From contig NZ_FNIQ01000002.1 of NCBI RefSeq assembly GCF_900104025.1, positions 801,438 through 865,437 of the forward strand: a DNA stretch of 64,000 nucleotides, in the 5' to 3' direction. The stretch comes from Geodermatophilus sp. DSM 45219. Its GTDB lineage: Bacteria; Actinomycetota; Actinomycetes; Mycobacteriales; Geodermatophilaceae. The notes under the pieces were generated by a model, which saw only the letters and a program-made list of their open reading frames with translations, ran no database searches and had not been told where the DNA came from. This document shows positions 21,951 to 31,622 of the stretch, in pieces. The position numbers and the translations under genes are program-made. The stretch's first letter is position 1. Each line of letters opens with the position of its first letter.

Positions 21951-22556
21951 ATGGCGGTGCTGACACGTGGGTTCCGCGGGAGGAGCCAGGACCGCGGCGA
22001 CCAGCGTCTGCCGCCCGGCCAGTACGACGTCGGGGACGGCTTCCCGGTGCTGTCCGCCGGACCCACACCCCGCACGCCGCCGGCCCGCTGGGACCTCACG
22101 GTCCACGACCAGACCGGCGAGCTGCGCCGGTGGAACTGGGAGGAGTTCCGCGCCCTGCCGCGCGAGGCGCTGTCGGTCGACATCCACTGCGTCACCACGT
22201 GGTCGAAGTTCGACACCCGTTGGGAGGGCGTCTCCCTCGACACCCTGCTGCAGGACGCGCCGGCCACGGCACGCCACGTGCTGGCCTCGTCCGACGGCGG
22301 CTACACCACCAACCTGCCGCTCGAGGAGCTCACGGGGGGCCGGGCATGGGTGGTGGACACGTACGAGGGGCAGCCCCTCGCGCCTGAGCACGGCGGACCG
22401 GCTCGGCTGCTCGTACCGCACCTGTACCTCTGGAAGAGCGCGAAGTGGGTGCGGCGCCTGACGCTGCTGCCGCACGACGAGCCCGGCTTCTGGGAGACCT
22501 TCGGCTACCACAACCACGGTGACCCATGGCGCGAAGAGCGGTACAGCGGCGACTGA
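21951..22556 (+). CDS. Molybdopterin-dependent oxidoreductase (sulfite-oxidase fold)
   Basis: 201-residue protein with the oxidoreductase molybdopterin-binding domain. Cys80 in SVDIHCVTTWSKFD is the expected molybdenum ligand; LEELTGGRAWVVDTYEG and RLLVPHLYLWKSAKWVRR are also typical. There is no twin-arginine signal, so it is probably cytoplasmic, unlike periplasmic MsrP/YedY. ATG 21951 has GGGGAGGAG upstream. It overlaps the next gene by 31 bp, whose reductase likely feeds it electrons. Confidence 0.9.
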   Translation: MAVLTRGFRGRSQDRGDQRLPPGQYDVGDGFPVLSAGPTPRTPPARWDLTVHDQTGELRRWNWEEFRALPREALSVDIHCVTTWSKFDTRWEGVSLDTLLQDAPATARHVLASSDGGYTTNLPLEELTGGRAWVVDTYEGQPLAPEHGGPARLLVPHLYLWKSAKWVRRLTLLPHDEPGFWETFGYHNHGDPWREERYSGD

Positions 22557-23284
22557 CCTGGTTGCGCGCCCGGCTGCTGGAGAACCGGCCGGAGAGCTCC
22601 CGCGTGCACCGGCTGGTGTTCGACGTGCCCGACTGGCCCGGGCACCTGCCGGGCCAGCACCTGGTCGTCCGGCTCACCGCCGAGGACGGGTACACCGCCA
22701 TGCGGAGCTACTCCGTGGCCTCGCCTCCCGAGACCCCCGAGCTGCACCTGCTGGTCGAGCGCCTCGAGGGCGGTGAGGTGTCGCCCTACCTCGTCGACGA
22801 GCTGACCGGGGACGACGAGATCGAGCTGCGCGGACCCATCGGCGGCTACTTCGTGTGGTCCTCGGCCGCCGACCGCCTCGGTACGGAACAGGCGCGGCGG
22901 CCGGTGCAGCTGGTGGCGGGTGGGTCGGGCGTCGCCCCGTTCGTCGCCATGCTGGACCACCACCGTCAGGTGGACGGCGCCACCCGCGTGCGCCTGCTCT
23001 ACTCCGCGCGCACCGAGGACGACGTCCTGGCCCGGGACGTGCTCGGGCCCGAGACGACGGTGACGCTGACCCGGCAGTCGCCTGCCGGCTGGGCCGGGGA
23101 GTCCGGCCGGGTCGACGCCGACATGCTGCGCCGGTGCACCTTCGGGCCGGAGGAGGACCCCCGGATCTTCGTCTGCGGCGCCACGGCGTTCGCCGAGGCC
23201 GTGAGCTCGACCCTGCTCGATCTCGGCCACCCACCGTCGTCCATCAGGATCGAACGCTACGGGAGCTCCGAGGAGCCGCCATGA
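22526..23284 (+). CDS. FAD/NAD(P)-binding oxidoreductase (ferredoxin-reductase type)
   Basis: 252 residues. An N-terminal FAD barrel has MRSYSVASPPE (RxYS motif), followed by an NAD(P) domain with LVAGGSGVAPFVAMLDHHR and the C-terminal RIFVCGATAFAEAV. There is no 2Fe-2S domain. It overlaps the molybdopterin gene by 31 bp and the zinc-ribbon gene by 4 bp. A role as the electron donor of the molybdopterin subunit is inferred from this coupling. Confidence 0.88.
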   Translation: MARRAVQRRLTWLRARLLENRPESSRVHRLVFDVPDWPGHLPGQHLVVRLTAEDGYTAMRSYSVASPPETPELHLLVERLEGGEVSPYLVDELTGDDEIELRGPIGGYFVWSSAADRLGTEQARRPVQLVAGGSGVAPFVAMLDHHRQVDGATRVRLLYSARTEDDVLARDVLGPETTVTLTRQSPAGWAGESGRVDADMLRRCTFGPEEDPRIFVCGATAFAEAVSSTLLDLGHPPSSIRIERYGSSEEPP

Positions 23285-23601
23285 CCGAACCGACCGCCAC
23301 CGTGGACACCACCGCTGCCCGGCGGCTCGACGGCAACGCTGCCGCCGGCATGCTCGCCGAGCTCTTCGCGGTCGACGTCACCACCGCACGTTCCCGCTGC
23401 GCCTCCTGCGGGACGACGTCGATGCTGGGTGCCCACCACCTGTACGCGGACGCGCCGGCGCTCGTGCTGCGGTGCCCGGACTGCACCGACGTGGTCCTCC
23501 GCTACGCGGTGCAGGAGGGACGCATCCTCCTCGACCTGCGCGGCGCGCAGCTGCTCACCGTCCCCGCGCCCGCCGCGACGGACGAGTCGAATGGCGCATG
23601 A
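23281..23601 (+). CDS. DUF6510-like zinc-ribbon protein
   Basis: 106 residues with two CxxC pairs (SRCASCGTTSML and VLRCPDCTDVVLRYAV) that should bind zinc, and the N-terminal LDGNAAAGMLAELFAVDVT. This is the pattern of DUF6510, which is commonly found with a molybdopterin and an FAD protein as here. The start overlaps the preceding stop in ATGA. It may assist assembly or electron transfer; that is not known. Confidence 0.8.
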   Translation: MTEPTATVDTTAARRLDGNAAAGMLAELFAVDVTTARSRCASCGTTSMLGAHHLYADAPALVLRCPDCTDVVLRYAVQEGRILLDLRGAQLLTVPAPAATDESNGA

Positions 23602-23737
23602 AGGCGTCGCCTCCCCACCCCTAGCGTGGCGCCCTGCCCGCATCTCCCCACCCACCGCTCTCGACCAGGGTGCGGGCCGCATCGAGCGCACTGGGCCGAT
23701 GGCGCCGTCGTTCCCGGGTTCCCACCAGGAGGATCGG

Positions 23738-24403
23738 ATGTCGACGCACACCACTGACCTCTTCCTCCTCGAGGACCTCGAGGAGGTCGGGCGGACCGGT
23801 GAGCTCGCGCAGAGCGATCTGGACGCGCTGCGCGCCGTCGCGGACTGGATCACGACCTTCGTGGTCAGCCCGCACGAGGACCTCGGCCGCGCAGGGCCCG
23901 TGTGCCCCTTCGTCCCCGGCGCCCTGGAGCGCAGGACGCTCTGGCTCGCTCCCGAGCGGATCGCCGACCGGGACGTGCCCCAGGTCGTCGAGCTCGTGAA
24001 CGGCTACAGGAGCCGCTTCCTGGCCACCGGACCCACTGACGGGGACGACGCGGACCACAGCGTGATCGTCGTCGTCTTCCCCGACCTGTCGGCAGATCGC
24101 GCGCGAGGCGTCTTCGACGAGGTCCTGCGGGAAGTCGCAGCCCCGTCGTACGTCGAGGACGGGATCGTGTTCGGGCCGTTCTACGAGGGCCATGCGGGCA
24201 CGGCGATCCACAACACGAGCTTCCACCCGTTCCGGTCACCCGTGCCGTTCCTGTTCGTGCGGCGCGGCGTGATCGGCGACTGGGAGTTCTTCCTGGACGA
24301 ACCGGACTGGCTCGACCACTGGGCCCACCGCTTCGGAGCGTCCGCAGTCCACGCGCTCGCCGAGCAACTACGCCGCTCACCCTGGCGCGCGCGGCGCGAC
24401 TGA
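23738..24403 (+). CDS. Conserved hypothetical protein (possibly DUF6875)
   Basis: 221-residue soluble protein with CPFVPGALERRTLWLAPERI, VIVVVFPDLSADRA and SPVPFLFVRRGVIGDWEFF. I recall this pattern from DUF6875-type proteins but cannot check it. ATG 23738 has AGGAGG 6 nt upstream. It follows the DUF6510 gene by 136 bp, so it may be outside that operon. Confidence 0.7.
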   Translation: MSTHTTDLFLLEDLEEVGRTGELAQSDLDALRAVADWITTFVVSPHEDLGRAGPVCPFVPGALERRTLWLAPERIADRDVPQVVELVNGYRSRFLATGPTDGDDADHSVIVVVFPDLSADRARGVFDEVLREVAAPSYVEDGIVFGPFYEGHAGTAIHNTSFHPFRSPVPFLFVRRGVIGDWEFFLDEPDWLDHWAHRFGASAVHALAEQLRRSPWRARRD

Positions 24404-24443
24404 CAGCCCGGCCGCTCCCGGCACCTGGACGGAGGAACGCGTC

Positions 24444-25484
24444 ATGGAGACGCCGCACCCCCTGCTCGCCGCGATCCGCGAGGCGGTCCGCGGCCCGGGC
24501 TGGGCGCCCGGACGGCGACCCACCGGCGGGAGGATGCCGTCCCTGGACGGGGCCACCGCATGGCTCAACTCGCCGCCGCTGACGACCGAGGGTCTGCGCG
24601 GCCGGGTGGTCGCCGTCGACTTCTGGACCTACACCTGCATCAACTGGCTGCGCACCGCGCCCTACGTCCGCGCCTGGGCCGATGCCTACCGGGACGCCGG
24701 ACTGGTCGTGCTCGGCGTGCACACCCCCGAGTTCGCGTTCGAGCACGACGTCGACAACGTCCGCCGGGCGATCGGGGACCGGCAGATCACCCACCCCGTC
24801 GCCGTGGACGACGACTACGGGATCTGGACCGCCTTCGCCAACATGTACTGGCCGGCCCTGTACGTCGTGGACGCGCAGGGGGACATCCGCTTCACCCACT
24901 TCGGCGAGGGCGCCTACGAGGAGTCCGAGCAGGTCATCCGGCACCTGCTCGGCGAGGCGGGTGTCGGCGACCGGCTCCCGGAACCGGTCACCGTCGACGC
25001 CTCCGGCATCGAGGCCCCCGCCGACTGGGCCGACCTGGGATCGGCGGAGAACTACCTCGGCGCCGAGCGCACGGACGGCTTCTCCTCGCCGGAGCTCGCG
25101 GCCATCGGCGCGACGCGTCGCTACAGCACCCCGTCGCGGCTGGCTCCCGGCTCCTGGGCCCTCGACGGGGCGTGGACGGTGCAGCCGGACGCCGTGCGGC
25201 TGGACGAGCCCGGCGGACGGATCGCCTACCGGTTCACCGCCCGCGACCTGCACCTGGTCCTGGCGCCGCCGTCCTCCGGGACTCCGGTCCGGTTCGGCGT
25301 GCGCCTCGACGGAGCCCCGCCGGGCCCGCACTCCGGTGACGACGTCGACGACGACGGCGCCGGCACGGTGAGGGAGCCGCGGCTGTACCAACTCGTCCGC
25401 CAACGCGGCCCCGTGCCGGAGCGCACGTTCGAGATCACCTTCCTCGACGCGGGCGTGCAGGCCTACGCCGTGACCTTCGGCTAG
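24444..25484 (+). CDS. Redoxin/thioredoxin-fold protein (DipZ C-terminal-like)
   Basis: 346 residues. A thioredoxin-like domain (about 35-175) with VDFWTYTCINWLRTAPYVRA and LVVLGVHTPEFAFEHD is followed by a beta-rich C-terminal domain (about 230-346, FTARDLHLVLAPPSSG). The redox site has Cys65 but Trp68 where the CXXC type has its second Cys, so disulfide exchange would need another thiol. It has no signal peptide. ATG 24444 follows a GGAGG site. It stands 45 bp before the first epoxide hydrolase and may share its transcript. Confidence 0.8.
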   Translation: METPHPLLAAIREAVRGPGWAPGRRPTGGRMPSLDGATAWLNSPPLTTEGLRGRVVAVDFWTYTCINWLRTAPYVRAWADAYRDAGLVVLGVHTPEFAFEHDVDNVRRAIGDRQITHPVAVDDDYGIWTAFANMYWPALYVVDAQGDIRFTHFGEGAYEESEQVIRHLLGEAGVGDRLPEPVTVDASGIEAPADWADLGSAENYLGAERTDGFSSPELAAIGATRRYSTPSRLAPGSWALDGAWTVQPDAVRLDEPGGRIAYRFTARDLHLVLAPPSSGTPVRFGVRLDGAPPGPHSGDDVDDDGAGTVREPRLYQLVRQRGPVPERTFEITFLDAGVQAYAVTFG

Positions 25485-25529
25485 GCCGGCCCGCGCCGGA
25501 TCCCGACCCCCGCACAGAGAGGCACAGCT

Positions 25530-26756
25530 GTGACCGCAGTCGCGCAGGAGACCGGCCAGGCCATCCGCCCGTTCACCGCGGACGTGCCCGAGGAGGCGCT
25601 CGCCGACATGCGCCGGCGCATCGCCGCGGCGCGCTGGCCCACCCGGGAGCTGGTGACCGATCGCGAGCAGGGCGTGCAGCTGGCGACGATGCAGGAGCTC
25701 TGCCGCTACTGGACGACCGACTACGACTGGCGCCGGTGCGAGGGGAAGCTGAACGCGCTCCCCCAGTTCGTCACCGAGATCGACGGGGTGGACATCCACT
25801 TCGTCCACGTGCCGTCGCCGCACGCGGAGGCGCTGCCGTTGATCATGACGCACGGCTGGCCCGGCTCGGTCGTCGAGCTGCTCGAGACCGTCGGCCCACT
25901 CACCGACCCGGCTGCCCACGGCGGACGTGCCGAGGACGCCTTCCACCTCGTGCTGCCGTCCCTGCCCGGCTACGGCTTCTCCGCCGAGCCGACCGAGCTC
26001 GGCTGGACCTCCGGCCGCGTCGGGCAGGCCTGGGCGGAGCTGATGCGCCGCCTCGGCTACTCCCGGTACGTCGCCCAGGGCGGCGACGTCGGCGCCGGCG
26101 TCACCGACGCGATGGGCCGGCAGGCCCCCGAGGGTCTGCTCGGCATCCACCTCAACCTGCTGGTCACCGCGCTGGCGGGCCCCCTGCCGGGCGACACCGA
26201 GGAGGAGCGTGCGGCGCTCGAGGCGATCTCGACGTTCCAGGCCAGCGGCTTCGCGTACTTCCTGGAGCAGGCCACCCGGCCCCAGACGATCGGCTACGCC
26301 CTGCTGGACTCCCCCGTGGCGCTCGCCGCCTGGCTGCTCGACCACGACACCGACAGCTACTACAAGATCGCCCGCGCCTTCGTCGACGGGCAGCCCGCGG
26401 GCAACCTCACGCGGGACCACGTCCTCGACAACATCACGCTGTACTGGCTGACCGGCACCGGCGCCTCGGCCGCCCGGTCCTACTGGGAGGACTTCGGAGT
26501 CGCCGCCCGGGCGGCCGCTGCGGGCCAGGCCCGACCGGAGGTCTCGGTCCCGGTCGGCTTCACCACGTTCCCCGGCGAGATCTGGCGGACGCCACGCAGC
26601 TGGGCCGAGCACAGCTACGCCACGCTCGCGTACTTCAACGAGGTCGACCGGGGCGGCCACTTCGCCGCCTGGGAGGAGCCGGAGCTGTTCGCGACCGAGC
26701 TGCAGGCCGCGTTCCGTCCGCTGCGCGCACCCCAGGTCCCCGAGCCGCGCCGCTGA
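25530..26756 (+). CDS. Epoxide hydrolase, copy 1
   Basis: 408-residue epoxide hydrolase with the N-terminal EHN domain (IRPFTADVPEEALADMRRRI, then [13 protein letters not shown]) and an alpha/beta hydrolase core. HGWPGS at 108-113 forms the oxyanion site, Asp186 in QGGDVGAGV is the nucleophile, and His in [15 protein letters not shown] closes the triad. The usual GGDWG is GGDVG here. GTG 25530 is supported by AGAGAGG upstream and homology with copy 2. The substrate is unknown. Confidence 0.88.
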   Translation: MTAVAQETGQAIRPFTADVPEEALADMRRRIAAARWPTRELVTDREQGVQLATMQELCRYWTTDYDWRRCEGKLNALPQFVTEIDGVDIHFVHVPSPHAEALPLIMTHGWPGSVVELLETVGPLTDPAAHGGRAEDAFHLVLPSLPGYGFSAEPTELGWTSGRVGQAWAELMRRLGYSRYVAQGGDVGAGVTDAMGRQAPEGLLGIHLNLLVTALAGPLPGDTEEERAALEAISTFQASGFAYFLEQATRPQTIGYALLDSPVALAAWLLDHDTDSYYKIARAFVDGQPAGNLTRDHVLDNITLYWLTGTGASAARSYWEDFGVAARAAAAGQARPEVSVPVGFTTFPGEIWRTPRSWAEHSYATLAYFNEVDRGGHFAAWEEPELFATELQAAFRPLRAPQVPEPRR

Positions 26757-26766
26757 TCACCGGCCC

Positions 26767-26803
26767 GGCGGCGTCAGGGACGCCGGCCGTCCCTGACGCC
26801 GCC
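26767..26803. terminator. 16-bp perfect hairpin between epoxide hydrolase genes
   Basis: GGCGGCGTCAGGGACG (26767-26782), a 5-nt loop, and the exact complement (26788-26803). It starts 10 bp after the first epoxide hydrolase stop. It probably ends or attenuates transcription before copy 2. Confidence 0.75.
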
Positions 26804-26843
26804 CTGCAGTTTCCCCGCAGATCGCCAGCAGAGGGGCAGGACC

Positions 26844-28085
26844 ATGACCGCAGTCGCAGAAGAGACGGGCCGGGCCATCCGCCCGTTCCGGGTGGACGTG
26901 CCGGACGAGGCGCTCACCGAGCTGCGCAGACGCATCGCCGCGACCGTCTGGCCCGACCGGGAGACGGTCCCGGACTCGTCGCAGGGCGTGCCGCTGGCGA
27001 CCATGCAGGAGCTCGCGCGCCACTGGGCGACCGAGTACGACTGGCGCAGGTGCGAGGCGAGACTGAACGCGCTGCCGCAGTTCGTCACCGAGATCGACGG
27101 GCTGGACATCCACTTCGTCCACGTGCGGTCACGGCACGACGACGCGCTGCCGCTGGTCGTCAACCACGGCTGGCCCGGCTCGATCATCGAGCAGCTGAAG
27201 ATCATCGACCCGCTGGTGGACCCGACAGCGCACGGGGCGAGCGCATCCGACGCCTTCCACGTGGTGATCCCGTCGATGCCGGGCTACGGGTTCTCCGGCA
27301 AGCCGACGAGCACGGGCTGGGGCCCCGAGCGCATGGGCCGGGCCTGGGCGGAGCTGGTGCAGCGGCTGGGGTACACCCGCTACGTCGCCCAGGGCGGCGA
27401 CTGGGGCGCGTTCGTCGTCGACCAGATGGGGCTGCAGCAACCGCCGGGACTGCTCGGCATCCACACCAACATGCCCGCCACCGTGCCCGCCGACGTCAAC
27501 ACCGCCGCACAGGCGGGCGACCCCCCGCCGCCCGGCCTCTCGGCCGAGGAGCGACGCGCCTACGAGCAGCTGATCAGGACGTTCGGGCAGGTCGAGTACG
27601 CCAGGTACATGGCTGCCCGCCCGCAGACCCTGTACGGCATCGCGGACTCCCCCGTCGGCCTGGCCGCCTGGCTGCTGGACCACAACGACGCCGACGGCCA
27701 GCCGGCCGCGGCGATCGCCGCGGCCCTGGACCGGACCACGAGCGCCACGGGCGAGCTGACGCGCGACGAGGTCCTCGACAACATCACGCTCTACTGGCTG
27801 ACCGGCACCGGCGTCTCGGCGTCCCGGCTGTACTGGGAGTACCGGGGCGGCTTCTTCGACGCCAAGGGCGTCACCATCCCGGTGGCGGTCAGCGTCTTCC
27901 CCGGCGAGCAGTACGAGGCTCCGCGCAGCTGGACGGAGCGGGCCTATCCCCAGCTGGTCCACTACAACCGGCTCGACAGGGGCGGTCACTTCGCCGCATG
28001 GGAACAGCCGCAGCTGTTCGCGGCGGAGCTGCGCGCGGGCTTCCGGTCCCTGCGCGGACCCGACATCCCCGGACCGCGCCGCTGA
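26844..28085 (+). CDS. Epoxide hydrolase, copy 2
   Basis: 413-residue paralogue of the gene just upstream, similar along its whole length. EHN domain, HGWPGS, nucleophile Asp186 in the canonical QGGDWGAFV, and His in [15 protein letters not shown] are present. An extra loop (about 205-235, [20 protein letters not shown]) lies in the cap region. The head sequence [14 protein letters not shown] nearly repeats that of copy 1, so a tandem duplication is clear. ATG 26844 follows GAGGGGCAGG. Confidence 0.92.
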   Translation: MTAVAEETGRAIRPFRVDVPDEALTELRRRIAATVWPDRETVPDSSQGVPLATMQELARHWATEYDWRRCEARLNALPQFVTEIDGLDIHFVHVRSRHDDALPLVVNHGWPGSIIEQLKIIDPLVDPTAHGASASDAFHVVIPSMPGYGFSGKPTSTGWGPERMGRAWAELVQRLGYTRYVAQGGDWGAFVVDQMGLQQPPGLLGIHTNMPATVPADVNTAAQAGDPPPPGLSAEERRAYEQLIRTFGQVEYARYMAARPQTLYGIADSPVGLAAWLLDHNDADGQPAAAIAAALDRTTSATGELTRDEVLDNITLYWLTGTGVSASRLYWEYRGGFFDAKGVTIPVAVSVFPGEQYEAPRSWTERAYPQLVHYNRLDRGGHFAAWEQPQLFAAELRAGFRSLRGPDIPGPRR

Positions 28086-28309
28086 CCACGGCGCGCCCAC
28101 CGTCTCGGAGGACATCCCCCGCGACGGGGCGGTGCTCCGCTGCCCGTGGGTCCCCGGTGGCCGACGGGCACGGACGAGGTCGACGGCCGAGGGGCCGGTG
28201 CGGTGCTGGTCCCCGCGGTCCGCTCGTGGCGCACGCCCGGGCCGGGGTGCCGGAGCGGCACCTCCCGCGGCGTGACCGCGACGGCCGATCACACCGGAAG
28301 GCGGTTCCG

Positions 28310-30397
28310 ATGGCGACGGACCGGCAGGACCCCGCGGAAGCCGGCCGGCCCCGACGCGGGTCACCGGACCGGCGCCGACCCGAGCCCGACCGGCCACCGC
28401 CGTGGCGCACGGAGGGTGCCCCGAGCGGGCGAGGCGACCAGCCCCCGCACCGCCCACGCAGCGGCGGGTTCCTGTGGTGGGTGGCGGCGGCGCTGGCCGT
28501 CAACTGGGTCCTGATGTCGCTGCTGGTCCGTCCGGAGCCGCGCACCGACGTCTCGTACACGTTCTTCGTCGAGCAGGCGGACGCGGACAACGTGCAGACC
28601 ATCACCGCGACCGGCAACGCGATCCAGGGGGTCTTCGACCGGCCGGTGTCCTACACCGCGGGCGAGGGGACCGCGACCGACGTCACCACGTTCGCCACCC
28701 AGCGCCCCGCGTTCGCCGAGGACGACCTGTTCCGGACGCTGGAGGACAACGGCGTCGAGGTGAACGCGACCCCTCCGGACGCTCCGCCTCCGTTGTGGCA
28801 GCAGGTCCTCCTCGGGTTCGGCCCCACCCTGCTGGTCGTCGGTCTGCTGCTGTGGTTCCTGCGGCGCAGCGCCTCGGGGCTCAGCGGGGGGCTCGGCAGC
28901 TTCGGCCGGTCCCGAGCGACCCGTCACCAGCCGGAGACCGGGCCGCGGACGACGTTCGCCGACGTGGCCGGGATCGACGAGGTCGAGCACGAGGTGCGCG
29001 AGATCGTCGACTTCCTCCGGGACCCGCAGCGCTACAGCCGGCTGGGCGCGCGGATCCCGCGGGGCGTGCTGCTCTCCGGCCCGCCGGGCACCGGGAAGAC
29101 GCTGCTCGCCCGGGCCGTGGCCGGGGACGCCGGGGTGCCGTTCTTCTCCGTCTCGGCCTCGGAGTTCATCGAGGCGATCGTGGGGGTCGGCGCCAGCCGG
29201 GTGCGCGACCTGTTCGACCAGGCCAAGCAGGTGGCGCCGTCGATCGTCTTCATCGACGAGCTCGACGCGATCGGCCGGGCCCGTGGCGGTTCCTTCTCGG
29301 CGGGCGGGGTCGATGAGCGGGAGCAGACGCTCAACCAGATCCTCACCGAGATGGACGGGTTCGAGGGCAACCAGGGCGTCGTCGTCCTGGCGGCCACCAA
29401 CCGCCCGGAGATCCTCGACCCGGCCCTGCTGCGGCCCGGACGCTTCGACCGCCGGGTGGGCATCAGCCCACCCGATCGGAGCGGCCGGCTGGAGATCCTG
29501 CAGGTGCACACCCGGCACGTGCCGCTCGCACCCGACGTGGACCTCGCCGGGCTGGCCGCCGCGACGCCGGGCATGGTGGGGGCCGACCTCGCCAACCTGG
29601 TCAACGAAGCGGCCCTGGCGGCGGCCAGGCACCACCGCGACCTGGTCTCCGCCGCCGACTTCGGCGAGGCACTGGAGAAGACCCTGCTGGGCAGCGTGCG
29701 CGGCATCATGCTCTCGCCCGAGGAGAAGCTCACCACCGCCTACCACGAGTCCGGCCACGCCCTGCTCGGCATGCTGACCCCCGGAGCGGACCCGGTGCGC
29801 CGCGTGACCATCATCCCGCGGGGGCAGGCGCTCGGCGTGACCGTGCAGACCCCGCAAGCCGACCGGTACGGCTACACGGAGAGGTACCTGCGCGGCCGCA
29901 TCACCGGGGCGCTCGGGGGCCGCGCCGCCGAGCGCATCGTCTACGGCGAGGTCACGACAGGAGCCGAGAGCGACCTCGAGCAGGCCACCCAGCTGGCCAG
30001 GCAGATGGTCGGCCGCTGGGGCATGTCCCCGGTGGTCGGACCGGTCACCGTCCTGCCCCGACCCGGGCAGGAGCAGCCGTTCGGCCTCGACGGGGTCGCG
30101 CCGGCCACCAGGGAACTCGTCGACGAGGAGGTCCGGCGCCTCGTCGAGGAGTGCTTCGGAGAGGCGGTCGAGACGCTGCGGGGCAACCGGGAGCGGCTCG
30201 ACCGGCTGGCGCACACGCTGCTCGAGCGGGAGACCGTCGACGAGGACGAGGCGTACGCCGCCGCCGGCGTCGCCCGCGACACCGCACCGGCCGCCGTCGC
30301 CCGCGGGGAGGTCCCCGGCGCCCGCCGGGCGCCGGGGCTGCCGCCCGACGCGGAGGCCGTGGCCGGCACCGGGCAGCCGCTGCTCTCCGACCGGTGA
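28310..30397 (+). CDS. FtsH-type ATP-dependent zinc metalloprotease (divergent paralogue)
   Basis: Membrane AAA protease of 695 residues. A Pro/Arg-rich cytoplasmic head (1-52) precedes TM1 (about 54-72), a small extracytoplasmic domain and TM2 (about 168-185). The AAA module has Walker A GPPGTGKT 257-264, Walker [11 protein letters not shown] 311-320 and the pore motif [19 protein letters not shown]. The protease site HESGH is at 479-483 with the third ligand expected in [15 protein letters not shown] 28310 has GGAAGG 8 nt upstream. It is not next to hpt/folE as housekeeping ftsH usually is, so it is probably a second copy. The frame stays open far upstream across the hydrolase genes, which is a GC artefact. 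Confidence 0.93.
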   Translation: MATDRQDPAEAGRPRRGSPDRRRPEPDRPPPWRTEGAPSGRGDQPPHRPRSGGFLWWVAAALAVNWVLMSLLVRPEPRTDVSYTFFVEQADADNVQTITATGNAIQGVFDRPVSYTAGEGTATDVTTFATQRPAFAEDDLFRTLEDNGVEVNATPPDAPPPLWQQVLLGFGPTLLVVGLLLWFLRRSASGLSGGLGSFGRSRATRHQPETGPRTTFADVAGIDEVEHEVREIVDFLRDPQRYSRLGARIPRGVLLSGPPGTGKTLLARAVAGDAGVPFFSVSASEFIEAIVGVGASRVRDLFDQAKQVAPSIVFIDELDAIGRARGGSFSAGGVDEREQTLNQILTEMDGFEGNQGVVVLAATNRPEILDPALLRPGRFDRRVGISPPDRSGRLEILQVHTRHVPLAPDVDLAGLAAATPGMVGADLANLVNEAALAAARHHRDLVSAADFGEALEKTLLGSVRGIMLSPEEKLTTAYHESGHALLGMLTPGADPVRRVTIIPRGQALGVTVQTPQADRYGYTERYLRGRITGALGGRAAERIVYGEVTTGAESDLEQATQLARQMVGRWGMSPVVGPVTVLPRPGQEQPFGLDGVAPATRELVDEEVRRLVEECFGEAVETLRGNRERLDRLAHTLLERETVDEDEAYAAAGVARDTAPAAVARGEVPGARRAPGLPPDAEAVAGTGQPLLSDR

Positions 30398-30631
30398 CCG
30401 GGCCGCGGGTGCCGGGAACCCGGGTCCCGTGGGTCGGGCGACCGGGTCGAGGAGGACGGTGTGGCCGCCGGTGACGTCCACCGTCGCGACCGAGCCGCGG
30501 GTGCCCCCAGTCAGATGACCGATGCCCGGCTGCCGGGCCGGACCGGATGCTCGGCGGACCAACGGGACGTGCGGTCGGCCGGCCCCTCACGGGCGGTGGC
30601 CGCCCGTCCCCCGACCGGGAGGTGTGCCGGC

Positions 30632-31108
30632 ATGGGGACCGGGATCTTCGGTACCGACGGGACGGATCCGGAGGAGGACTCGGGCGTCCTCGACGCCCGG
30701 GACACGCTGGAGGACCTCGACGGGGTCGCGGACGTCCTCGACAGGGGCTGGTCCCCGGCGGAACGGCCGTGGGGCGTGGACGAGTGGGGGATCACCGAGC
30801 GGGAGGAGTCCACCGGGGAGAGCCTGAGTGGTCGCCTCGCCCGCGAGCTGCCGGAGACCGACCGCACCGAGGGCGACGGCCTCGGCGACACCTCGGACAC
30901 CGACGGCGAACCACTCGACGACGAGGTCGGTGACCGGCGTGCCGGGCGGCTCGTGGAGGACGACGGTCGCTGGGACGACGACGAGCCGGAGCTGCACGCC
31001 TCGGACGTCGGCATCGACTCCGGCGCCGCCTCGGCGGAGGAGGCGGCCGTGCACGTCGTCCCCGAGCGGGACGCGGACCGGTTCGCCACCTGGGGGGACC
31101 CGTCCTGA
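30632..31108 (+). CDS. DUF5709 protein
   Basis: 158-residue very acidic soluble protein. LEDLDGVADVLDRGWSPAER followed by PWGVDEWGITEREE is the signature of DUF5709, found widely in actinobacteria without known function. It continues with SLSGRLARELPE and an Asp/Glu-rich tail ending DRFATWGDPS. ATG 30632 has GGGAGG upstream. Confidence 0.85.
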   Translation: MGTGIFGTDGTDPEEDSGVLDARDTLEDLDGVADVLDRGWSPAERPWGVDEWGITEREESTGESLSGRLARELPETDRTEGDGLGDTSDTDGEPLDDEVGDRRAGRLVEDDGRWDDDEPELHASDVGIDSGAASAEEAAVHVVPERDADRFATWGDPS

Positions 31109-31622
31109 GCGCGGGCGTCACGGTGCTCCCGGTCGCTCTCCTGCGATCACCACGAGCCATCCGTGGCCCTCGTGGACGCGGAGTGCGTGCTCGGCGCGCT
31201 CCAGCGGGGTGGGATGCCGGTCCCCCGCCGGGGCGACGGCCGCGTCGCCGGGCGCTGACCCTGGTGCACGCGGAGGACCGACCACGCGGGAGACGTGACC
31301 GAGGCCCGGTCACGGCCGAGGCCGAGACCGGGGTCGCCGGGCGGCCGGCACAGCGCTCACCACCCCGGAGGACCTGCCGCAGCGGCAGGTCCTCCGGGCC
31401 GGTGTGTGTGCGGCTACGGCGCCATCACGACGGCCCCGCTGTCCCGGACCTGGGTGGTCCGGTCGAGGAGCTCCCCGACCGAGATCCGACGGGCCGACGG
31501 CGGTGGGTCACCGGCTCCACCGCAGGCGGCGGGCGGACGGGCGTCCGGTGTCACGGCCCGCCCGGCACGTCGACGGCCCCTGGCCGGCCCCTCGGTCCCC
31601 GGGGGCCTGCGGACCGTGCTGC
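31109..31622. other. Convergent intergenic region
   Basis: 514 bp between the DUF5709 stop and the malate synthase stop. Apart from the strong hairpin at 31364-31398 nothing coding was recognised. Confidence 0.5.
31364..31398. terminator. 15-bp perfect hairpin
   Basis: CCCGGAGGACCTGCC (31364-31378), loop GCAGC, and the exact complement (31384-31398). It lies between converging genes and is well placed as a bidirectional terminator. Confidence 0.8.

Noticed and set aside
25736..28309. Very long plus-strand open frame running in phase into the FtsH-type gene, suggesting a giant fusion
   Set aside because: The upstream part is the alternative frame of the two epoxide hydrolase genes and has an Arg/Pro-rich shadow composition with no domain motifs. 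A good ribosome site and start exist at 28310.
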